From positions 1 to 18,179 of the forward strand of contig JAQUTM010000027.1 of the NCBI GenBank assembly GCA_028694405.1: 18,179 nt of DNA, written 5' to 3'. The notes under the pieces are model-generated. The model ran no database searches. It had not been told where the DNA came from and worked only from the letters and a program-made list of their open reading frames with translations. A program made the translations under genes and the position numbers. Below, in pieces: positions 13,074 through 18,179 of this stretch; position 1 is the stretch's first letter; each line of letters opens with the position of its first letter. This DNA comes from Oscillospiraceae bacterium (GTDB lineage: Bacteria > Bacillota > Clostridia > Oscillospirales > Ruminococcaceae).

Positions 13074-13498
13074 TACTCAGCAACCTCCTCTTCTTCTCTC
13101 TTGGCAAATTTGCATTTGCAAGGCAGTTTGTGCATAGCCAAACGCAAAGCCTCACGGGCAAGCTCTTCGCTAACGCCGCCGATTTCAAACAATACACGGC
13201 CTGGTTTTACTACGGCTACCCAGTATTCAGGGCTACCTTTACCGGAACCCATTCGAGTTTCAGCAGGTTTCTCTGTTACAGGCTTGTCGGGGAATATTTT
13301 AATCCAAACTTGACCGCCACGTTTGATGTAACGAGTCATAGCAATACGAGCTGCCTCAATTTGGTTGGATGTAATCCAGCAGGGCTCTGTGGCAACAATG
13401 CCGAAATCGCCCTGTGTTACTTTATTGCCACGCATTGCCTTACCGGTCAAACGGCCACGGTGTACGCGACGATATTTAACACGTTTTGGTAATAACAT
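13073..13498 (-). CDS. rplP: 50S ribosomal protein L16
   Basis: 141 residues. L16 organises the A-site region of the 50S subunit and is a late assembly protein. It opens MLLPKRVKYRRVHRGRLTGK and has GDFGIVATEPCWITSNQIEA and FPDKPVTEKPAETRMGSGKG; the C-terminus is LPCKCKFAKREEEEVAE. TAATG overlaps at both ends (with rpsC at 13496-13500 and with rpmC at 13071-13075) indicate translational coupling. Confidence 0.98.
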   Translation of the reverse strand: MLLPKRVKYRRVHRGRLTGKAMRGNKVTQGDFGIVATEPCWITSNQIEAARIAMTRYIKRGGQVWIKIFPDKPVTEKPAETRMGSGKGSPEYWVAVVKPGRVLFEIGGVSEELAREALRLAMHKLPCKCKFAKREEEEVAE

Positions 13499-14166
13499 TA
13501 CTTGTTGCCTCCTTCTTTACGAGGTGCAGGTTTTGCGCCTTTCAGCACTTCACCTTTGTAGATCCAAACTTTAACGCCTACTTTACCGTATGTGGTATTG
13601 GCCTCGGCAAAGCCGTAGTCAATGTCAGCACGCAGTGTTTGCAGGGGAATGGTACCCTCATGGTAGCTCTCGCTACGGGCAATATCAGCGCCGCCTAAAC
13701 GACCGCTAACCATTGCTTTAATACCTTTTGCACCCAAACGCATTGTACGGCCAATGCTCATTTTCATGGCACGACGGAATGCAACACGACGCTCTAGCTG
13801 AGAAGCAATGCTCTCTGCAACAAGCTGGGCGCTCATATCGGGGCTCTTAACCTCAATAATATTAACGTCTACAGGTTTGCCAATCATTTTGGAAATCTGT
13901 ACTTTCAATTTCTCAATTTCGCTGCCCTGACGGCCAATAACCATACCGGGTTTCGCGCAAGAAATATTTACGCGCACTTTATCAGCAGTACGCTCAATCT
14001 CGATTTTGGGAACGCCAGCAGCATACAGCTGAGCTTTCAAAACCTTACGGATTTTGTAGTCCTCAACCAGAGTGTTGCCAAAGTCTTTCTTGGCTACAAA
14101 CCAGCGGCTGTCCCAGTCTTTAATAACGCCAACACGAATGCCGTGTGGATTTACTTTCTGACCCAT
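13498..14166 (-). CDS. rpsC: 30S ribosomal protein S3
   Basis: 222 residues. S3 lines the mRNA entry channel and contributes to mRNA unwinding. MGQKVNPHGIRVGVIKDWDS is the canonical start. The type-II KH domain has the GXXG loop VIGRQG (76-81), and the C-domain has RRAMK (131-135), where the helicase-linked basic residues lie. The AGGAGGT SD precedes the ATG. It follows rplV by 13 nt. Confidence 0.98.
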   Translation of the reverse strand: MGQKVNPHGIRVGVIKDWDSRWFVAKKDFGNTLVEDYKIRKVLKAQLYAAGVPKIEIERTADKVRVNISCAKPGMVIGRQGSEIEKLKVQISKMIGKPVDVNIIEVKSPDMSAQLVAESIASQLERRVAFRRAMKMSIGRTMRLGAKGIKAMVSGRLGGADIARSESYHEGTIPLQTLRADIDYGFAEANTTYGKVGVKVWIYKGEVLKGAKPAPRKEGGNK

Positions 14167-14179
14167 TTATGCTACCTCC

Positions 14180-14518
14180 TTACCCTTCAATCTCTTTCAG
14201 AACAACAGTCACATGGCTGCTTCTCTTTAAAATTCTGTAAGCTCTGCCTTGAGCTCTGGGCATAACGCGCTTCATGATAGGGCCGGGTGTTACAAAACAC
14301 TCTGCTACATAAAGGCTGTTTTTGTCCATATTGAAATTGTTTACCGCATTTGCCTCTGCAGATTTAACCAGCTTGTAAAGGGGCTCACAGGCTGCTTTAT
14401 TTGTGTACTGCATCATAGCAAGTGCTTTGTCAACTGGCTGATTACGAATCATGTCCAAAACAATCTGCACTTTGCGAGGCGCAATGCGCACATATCTTAA
14501 ATGTGCTTTTGCTTCCAT
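14180..14518 (-). CDS. rplV: 50S ribosomal protein L22
   Basis: 112 residues. L22 sends a beta hairpin into the exit tunnel, where it forms the constriction with L4. MEAKAHLRYVRIAPRKVQIV is the family start, and the hairpin region is VTPGPIMKRVMPRAQGRAYR (about 82-101), intact, with no sign of the deletions known to give macrolide resistance. The SD AGGAGG precedes the ATG. It lies 14 nt after rpsS. Confidence 0.98.
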   Translation of the reverse strand: MEAKAHLRYVRIAPRKVQIVLDMIRNQPVDKALAMMQYTNKAACEPLYKLVKSAEANAVNNFNMDKNSLYVAECFVTPGPIMKRVMPRAQGRAYRILKRSSHVTVVLKEIEG

Positions 14519-14532
14519 TGTGTAATCCTCCT

Positions 14533-14805
14533 TTATTTGCTTGTTTTAGCGCCTGCATGGCCACGGAAAGAACGAGTGGGTGCAAACTCACCAAGTTTGT
14601 GCCCAACCATATCCTCTGTTACATATACAGGTACATGTTTGCGACCGTCGTGCACAGCAAATGTGTGTCCAACAAAGTCAGGGAAAATTGTGGAAGAACG
14701 GCTCCAAGTTTTGAGCACTTTCTTCTCACCTGCTGCGTTCATTTCCAGAACACGTTTTAATAGAACAGGCTGCACGAAGGGGCCTTTTTTGATACTTCTA
14801 CCCAT
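14533..14805 (-). CDS. rpsS: 30S ribosomal protein S19
   Basis: 90 residues. S19 pairs with S13 in the 30S head and with it forms the A-site/finger bridge region. MGRSIKKGPFVQPVLLKRVL, WSRSSTIFPDFVGHTFAVHD and GHKLGEFAPTRSFRGHAG are typical. The GAGGAG SD overlaps the end of rplB, 15 nt away. Confidence 0.98.
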   Translation of the reverse strand: MGRSIKKGPFVQPVLLKRVLEMNAAGEKKVLKTWSRSSTIFPDFVGHTFAVHDGRKHVPVYVTEDMVGHKLGEFAPTRSFRGHAGAKTSK

Positions 14806-14820
14806 AATTGCTCTCCTCTC

Positions 14821-15648
14821 TTAACCGCGACGTTTTACGATAAACTTATCGCTGGCTTTATGATGTTTACGAGTTTTGTAACCCATAGCAGGTTTACCCC
14901 AAGGGGTAACAGGGCCGGGACGACCAACGGGGCTCTTGCCCTCACCACCGCCGTGGGGGTGATCACAGGGGTTCATAACGCTACCGCGAACGGTAGGACG
15001 TACGCCCATGTGACGGATACGACCGGCTTTACCATAGTTAACGTTCTCGTGGTCGATGTTGCCAACCTGACCGATTGTAGCAACACAGTTTAGCGGGAAG
15101 TTACGCATCTCACCACTGGGCAGACGAACCAAAGCATAGCCGTTCTCTTTACCCATTAGTTGAGCTTGGTTACCGGCGCTGCGAACAAGCTGTGCGCCTT
15201 TGCCGGGGTACATCTCAACGTTGTGGATGATGGTACCAACGGGGATATTTGCAAAAGGCAGGCAGTTACCGGGTTTGATGTCAGCATTTGGGCTGCTGAT
15301 AACGGTATCGCCAACTTTCAAGCCGTTGGGAGCAATGATGTAGCGTTTTTCGCCGTCCTCGTAAGTGAGCAATGCGATGTGAGCGCTACGGTTGGGGTCG
15401 TACTCCAAAGTAGTAACGGTAGCGGGAATATCCAGCTTGTTACGTTTGAAGTCGATTACGCGATATTTAACGCGGTTGCCGCCGCCATGATGGCGAACGG
15501 TGATGCGGCCGGTGTTGTTACGGCCAGCGTTTTTCTTTAGAGGCTCTAACAAGCTACGCTCGGGAGCTACTTTAGAAAGGCTGGAATAATCAGTAACAGT
15601 CATACCACGGCGGCCCGGGGTAGTCGGTTTGTACTTTTTAATAGCCAT
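14821..15648 (-). CDS. rplB: 50S ribosomal protein L2
   Basis: 275 residues. L2 supports the peptidyl-transferase centre and subunit joining. It has MAIKKYKPTTPGRRGMTVTD, the OB and SH3-like middle, and the conserved C-terminal motif MNPCDHPHGGGEGKSPVGRP (225-244) with His230, the residue equivalent to the much-studied His229 of E. coli. The ATG is preceded by AAGGAG. An unusually long 145-nt structured spacer separates it from rplW. Confidence 0.98.
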   Translation of the reverse strand: MAIKKYKPTTPGRRGMTVTDYSSLSKVAPERSLLEPLKKNAGRNNTGRITVRHHGGGNRVKYRVIDFKRNKLDIPATVTTLEYDPNRSAHIALLTYEDGEKRYIIAPNGLKVGDTVISSPNADIKPGNCLPFANIPVGTIIHNVEMYPGKGAQLVRSAGNQAQLMGKENGYALVRLPSGEMRNFPLNCVATIGQVGNIDHENVNYGKAGRIRHMGVRPTVRGSVMNPCDHPHGGGEGKSPVGRPGPVTPWGKPAMGYKTRKHHKASDKFIVKRRG

Positions 15649-15675
15649 TATTTTTTCTCCTTATGAATTTTTGTC

Positions 15676-15789
15676 GGGGTCATATCCCCATAGCTTGCCC
15701 TTTCTCAGGACATATGGCAGCTAATATGAATTTCAACGGCTGCCTTTTAGCCTGCCTTTCGGCGGCCTCGCTTTACATTACTGTAAGCG
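15676..15789 (-). promoter_or_regulatory. multi-hairpin structured spacer between rplW and rplB
   Basis: The 145-nt gap (15649-15793) can form four consecutive hairpins on the minus-strand RNA. The first is CGCTTACA/TGTAAAGCG with a 4-nt loop (15789-15769, one bulged A). The second is GCCGCC/GGCAGGC closed by a GAAA tetraloop (15766-15750). The third is GGCAGC/GCTGCC (15744-15739 with 15721-15716), and the fourth is GGGG/CCCC (15689-15686 with 15679-15676). No ORF with an SD is seen, and no U tract follows, so it is not a simple terminator. A regulatory or processing element is inferred. Confidence 0.55.
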
Positions 15790-15793
15790 GTAC

Positions 15794-16090
15794 TTAAATC
15801 ATGCTCTCAAAGAACTCAATGCCTTTGGAGTCTGCTTTTAAAGTAACGATAGCTTTTTTGGTTGCTGCGGTAAAACCACCATGCGCACCTTGGCGGCGGA
15901 AGCGGCCACGCACGTTAATGGTGTTTACTTTTGCTACCTTTACGCCAAACAGCTCTTCAACTGCGTCTGCAATTTGAATTTTGCCGGCTGTAGGGGCTAC
16001 TTTAAAAGTATATTTTTTCATTTGAAGGTTTTTCATGGAAGCCTCTGTAATAACAGGGGCCAAAATGATATCCTGTGCAGGTGTTTTCAT
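15794..16090 (-). CDS. rplW: 50S ribosomal protein L23
   Basis: 98 residues. L23 is the main docking site for trigger factor and SRP at the tunnel exit. DIILAPVITEASMKNLQMKK (7-26), YTFKVAPTAGKIQIADAVEE and KVNTINVRGRFRRQG are family features. Its ATG overlaps the rplD stop (TAATG at 16088-16092), so it is coupled to L4. Confidence 0.97.
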   Translation of the reverse strand: MKTPAQDIILAPVITEASMKNLQMKKYTFKVAPTAGKIQIADAVEELFGVKVAKVNTINVRGRFRRQGAHGGFTAATKKAIVTLKADSKGIEFFESMI

Positions 16091-16716
16091 TATGCAAATA
16101 CCTCCTCAAGCTTCTTAGCGGCATCTACACTAACAACCAGCTTACCGGCCAGCAAAACCTCATAGGTGTTAACTTGGTTAGCCAAAGTGGTTTTTACGCC
16201 GGGGATGTTGTTTGCGCTTTTAACAAGCTTGCTGTCCAGCTCTGCTGTAGCAATCAAAACACGTTTTGTGTCTGCGCCAACAGCTTTCAGCATGTCGATA
16301 ACAGCTTTTGTTTTGTACTCGTTAACTGCCAAAGTGTCAACAACAATCAGGTTGCCGTTTTGTGCTTTGTCGCTCAAAGAGCTAAGCAATGCCAAACGTT
16401 TTACCTTTTTGTTTAATGTGTAGCTGTAGTCACGGGGTTTGGGGCCCAGTGCGATACCACCGTGTGTCCACTGCGGGCTACGAATAGAACCCTGACGTGC
16501 ACGGCCTGTACCTTTCTGACGCCATGGTTTACGGCCACCGCCGCGTACCTCGCTGCGAGTTTTTGTGCTCTGTGTACCCTGACGTTGGTTAGCAAGGAAG
16601 TTTACAACTGCTGCATGCATAACTTTCTCGTTAGGGGTAATACCGAATACGGCGTCGGAAAGCTCAACTGTGGAAACCTTCTTGCCGTTCATATCTAAAA
16701 CGTCAAATTTAGCCAT
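16090..16716 (-). CDS. rplD: 50S ribosomal protein L4
   Basis: 208 residues. L4 reaches into the exit tunnel with an extended loop, here about residues 50-85 (EVRGGGRKPWRQKGTGRARQ at 56-75, followed by GSIRSPQWTHGG), intact. The globular part has KLVKSANNIPGVKTTLANQV. In E. coli L4 represses the S10 operon through its leader, which makes the structured leader here worth testing. The SD AAGGAGG precedes the ATG; the gap to rplC is 13 nt. Confidence 0.98.
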   Translation of the reverse strand: MAKFDVLDMNGKKVSTVELSDAVFGITPNEKVMHAAVVNFLANQRQGTQSTKTRSEVRGGGRKPWRQKGTGRARQGSIRSPQWTHGGIALGPKPRDYSYTLNKKVKRLALLSSLSDKAQNGNLIVVDTLAVNEYKTKAVIDMLKAVGADTKRVLIATAELDSKLVKSANNIPGVKTTLANQVNTYEVLLAGKLVVSVDAAKKLEEVFA

Positions 16717-16729
16717 TTTGCTTTCCTCC

Positions 16730-17362
16730 TTATGCCTTCACGCTGTCGCTGATGCATACCAAGCTGCCTTTAGCACCGGGTACTGCGCCTTTGATAGCGA
16801 TCAGATTGTTCTCTGCGTCGATTTTAACTACTGTTAAGTTTTGTACGGTTACGCGCTCTGCACCCAAGTGACCGGGCAATTTTTTACCCTTAAATACACG
16901 GCTGGGAGAAGAACAAGCACCCATAGAACCTGCGTGACGAGAAACAGGGCCTGTACCATGTGTCTCACGCAAACGAGCATTGTTCCAACGTTTGATGGAA
17001 CCGGCGTAGCCTTTACCTTTGCTGATGCCTACAACGTCGATTTTGTCGCCGTTTGCAAATACGTCAGCTTTTACGATATCGCCTACTGTAACGCCGGAAA
17101 CGTCTGCCAAGCGAAACTCGCGAAGAGTTTTCTTGGGAGCAACGCCTGCTTTTTCGAAATGGCCTTTAGCGGGTTTTGTAAGGTGTTTTGCACTTACTTC
17201 GCCAAAACCAAGCTGTACAGCTTGATAGCCATCGCTCTCGATTGTTTTTTTCTGCACTACTGTGCAGGGGCCAGCCTCAATGATGGTAACGGGCACTACT
17301 TTGCCGCTCTCATCAAAAAGCTGTGTCATGCCAAGCTTTTTGCCGATAATACCTTTTTGCAT
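16730..17362 (-). CDS. rplC: 50S ribosomal protein L3
   Basis: 210 residues. L3 has an extension that reaches near the peptidyl-transferase centre. MQKGIIGKKLGMTQLFDESG is the family start. The extension tip is HGTGPVSRHAGSMGACSSPS (135-154), followed by RVFKGKKLPGHLGAERVT. The Cys at 150 (GACSSP, where GASSDP is common) is a small variation. AGGAGG lies 9 nt before the ATG. A 107-nt spacer separates it from rpsJ. Confidence 0.98.
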   Translation of the reverse strand: MQKGIIGKKLGMTQLFDESGKVVPVTIIEAGPCTVVQKKTIESDGYQAVQLGFGEVSAKHLTKPAKGHFEKAGVAPKKTLREFRLADVSGVTVGDIVKADVFANGDKIDVVGISKGKGYAGSIKRWNNARLRETHGTGPVSRHAGSMGACSSPSRVFKGKKLPGHLGAERVTVQNLTVVKIDAENNLIAIKGAVPGAKGSLVCISDSVKA

Positions 17363-17398
17363 TTTCGTATGCCTCCTAATAGGTTATTGGTTGATGCC

Positions 17399-17437
17399 TC
17401 ACGGCTCCAACGTGACCTCTCTGCAGGGGTCTTGTGT
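17399..17437 (-). promoter_or_regulatory. hairpin-forming spacer between rpsJ and rplC
   Basis: In the 108-nt spacer 17363-17470, TCACG (17415-17411) pairs with CGTGA (17403-17399) around a 7-nt loop. An alternative GACC/GGTC pairing (17431-17428 with 17417-17414) would exclude it. The same stretch includes ACACAAGACC (17437-17428), the exact complement of a leader segment at 17950-17941. No ORF or U tract is seen. Function unknown. Confidence 0.35.
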
Positions 17438-17470
17438 TGATACGCTCGCTATTAAATGTAAGAGTAACTA

Positions 17471-17782
17471 TTACAGTTTAATCTCGATGTCAACGCCAGC
17501 AGGGAGCTGCAGGCTCATAAGAGCTTCTACAGTTTTGTTTGATGGTTTCAAAATGTCGATTAAGCGTTTGTGTGTGCGGTTTTCAAACTGCTCACGGCTA
17601 TCTTTGTACTTATGAACAGCACGCAAGATAGTGATAATCTCTTTATCGGTGGGCAGGGGGATTGGGCCACTAACACGAGCGCCTGTGCGCTTTGCTGTCT
17701 CCACAATTTTCTCTGCTGCCTGGTCGATAAGTTGATGATCATAACTCTTTAAACGAATTCTGATTTTCTCTTTGACTGCCAT
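17471..17782 (-). CDS. rpsJ: 30S ribosomal protein S10 (NusE)
   Basis: 103 residues, normal. S10 belongs to the 30S head and, as NusE, also works with NusB in transcription antitermination and with NusG. KIRIRLKSYDHQLIDQAAEK (6-25), SGPIPLPTDK, HKYKDSREQFENRTHKRLID and PAGVDIEIKL are all standard. The SD GGAGGCG precedes the ATG at 17780-17782. It is the first gene after the long leader. Because S10 is itself an antitermination factor, a terminator-like hairpin just upstream (17863-17898) is notable, though any feedback is inference. Confidence 0.98.
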   Translation of the reverse strand: MAVKEKIRIRLKSYDHQLIDQAAEKIVETAKRTGARVSGPIPLPTDKEIITILRAVHKYKDSREQFENRTHKRLIDILKPSNKTVEALMSLQLPAGVDIEIKL

Positions 17783-18072
17783 TTTTAATCGCCTCCTATA
17801 ATATTTTTTGGCGGTTGATAAAAACTGAACACTGTTCCGGGTGTTTCATATTTTGGCATTAGAAAAACCGACAAACCACACGTTGTAGTTTTAATCGGAA
17901 TCCTTTCGCAAAAACATGGACAGCGGGTCGTGTGTAATGTACACAAGACCTTAACCTTTTGCATTCAGTATTCTTTCGCCCGGTTCTTCGATCGGACATA
18001 CTCAGCGGAAAAACCTACTTAAGTGTTACTCAGTAGCAACCTCCCACTTCTACGCATATCTATCGCAGTCGC
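17783..18072 (-). promoter_or_regulatory. structured 5' leader of the S10 cluster
   Basis: About 290 nt separate the inferred transcription start from rpsJ, with no convincing ORF. Visible structures, in order of transcription: a stem-bulge-stem (AAGTG 18049-18045 with CACTT 18025-18021, inner TTGC/GTAA, leaving GGAGG bulged); a hairpin GGTCTTGTGT/ACACACGACC (17950-17941 with 17935-17926, one mismatch, 5-nt loop); and a terminator-like hairpin followed by five Us (17898-17863). GCGAAAG occurs twice (near 17978 and 17909). The layout resembles regulated r-protein leaders, but I cannot assign a known Rfam class. Confidence 0.55.
17863..17898 (-). terminator. attenuator-like hairpin with U tract in the S10 leader
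   Basis: On the minus-strand RNA the arm 17898-17885 (CCGATTAAAACTAC) pairs with 17879-17868 (GTGGTTTGTCGG) around loop AACGT, with G-U pairs and two bulged bases. TTTTT (17867-17863) follows directly. It lies 80 nt before rpsJ, so if it always worked it would silence the whole ribosomal cluster; partial or regulated termination is more plausible. An upstream segment can pair with part of it (see findings). Confidence 0.45.
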
Positions 18073-18078
18073 CTAATA

Positions 18079-18107
18079 ATAATACCAAAATCCCCTATGG
18101 AATGCAA
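18079..18107 (-). promoter_or_regulatory. candidate promoter of the S10-spc-alpha cluster
   Basis: On the minus strand TTGCAT (18107-18102) and TATTAT (18084-18079) are 17 nt apart, and TGG precedes the -10 (extended -10, TGnTATTAT). A-rich sequence just upstream of the -35 (18108-18130, including AAAAATGAAAAAAAG) could act as an UP element, fitting a strongly expressed ribosomal operon. Start near 18072. The remaining bases to the window edge are AT-rich and show no gene. Confidence 0.6.
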
Positions 18108-18179
18108 GTCTTTTTTTCATTTTTCTGTAATTGTTTTATTTTTGTAGCTTTTAACATATTTCACTCATTTGTATAATAT

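Noticed and set aside
17785..17859. 24-codon ORF in the S10 leader (MPKYETPGTVFSFYQP...) as a leader peptide
   Set aside because: No SD before its ATG, which lies right after the U tract; its end at the rpsJ SD looks accidental. Would need conservation to be believed.
18140..18179. TATAAT near the right edge as a plus-strand promoter leading out of the window
   Set aside because: A TATAAT is present but no convincing -35 at proper spacing and the target gene is outside the window.
1..18179. CRISPR arrays, insertion sequences, phage genes, tRNAs or rRNAs
   Set aside because: Searched by eye on both strands; the only regular direct repeats are the coding repeats in rpmD, and no transposase, integrase or RNA gene pattern was seen.

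Overview
The window is almost entirely one long minus-strand ribosomal protein supercluster (S10-spc-alpha) of a low-to-moderate-GC Clostridia-type Firmicute. The Oscillospirales/Ruminococcaceae side is my best guess. The basis is the strictly canonical gene order, strong AGGAGG Shine-Dalgarno (SD) sites before nearly every gene, a zinc-type S14, a zinc-free S4, a zinc-ribbon L24, a KOW-domain protein between map and infA, and a DUF2383-like neighbour. No mobile element, CRISPR array, tRNA or rRNA was seen.

Reading in the direction of transcription (right to left): a promoter near 18079-18107 starts a roughly 290-nt leader (18072-17783) that contains a terminator-like hairpin. Then follow rpsJ, rplC, rplD, rplW, rplB, rpsS, rplV, rpsC, rplP, rpmC and rpsQ (S10 part); rplN, rplX, rplE, rpsN, rpsH, rplF, rplR, rpsE, rpmD, rplO and secY (spc part); adk, map, a KOW protein, infA and rpmJ; and rpsM, rpsK, rpsD, rpoA and rplQ (alpha part). 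A strong intrinsic terminator at 1884-1927 closes the cluster. The genes supply ribosomal subunits, the Sec channel, nucleotide balance (Adk), N-terminal Met removal (Map), initiation (IF-1) and the RNA polymerase alpha subunit. Most are coupled by short gaps or TAATG overlaps, so the few long structured spacers stand out: before rplC, rplB, rpsH, rpsM and rpoA.

Beyond the cluster are a small helical DUF2383-like protein with its own promoter and terminator (1360-1794), then an apparent operon of a SAM hydroxide adenosyltransferase (197-1054) and the start of a UPF0397-type ECF transporter S component (cut at base 1).

The main oddities are: (1) rpsM carries an in-frame TAA at codon 88, where S13 normally has Tyr, yet the remaining 35 codons are an intact conserved S13 tail; (2) rpmD encodes L30 behind a 77-residue Lys/Ala/Pro histone-H1-like extension built from tandem DNA repeats; (3) several unexplained structured RNA segments lie in the leader and spacers, including an attenuator-like arrangement upstream of rpsJ and a four-hairpin spacer between rplW and rplB.
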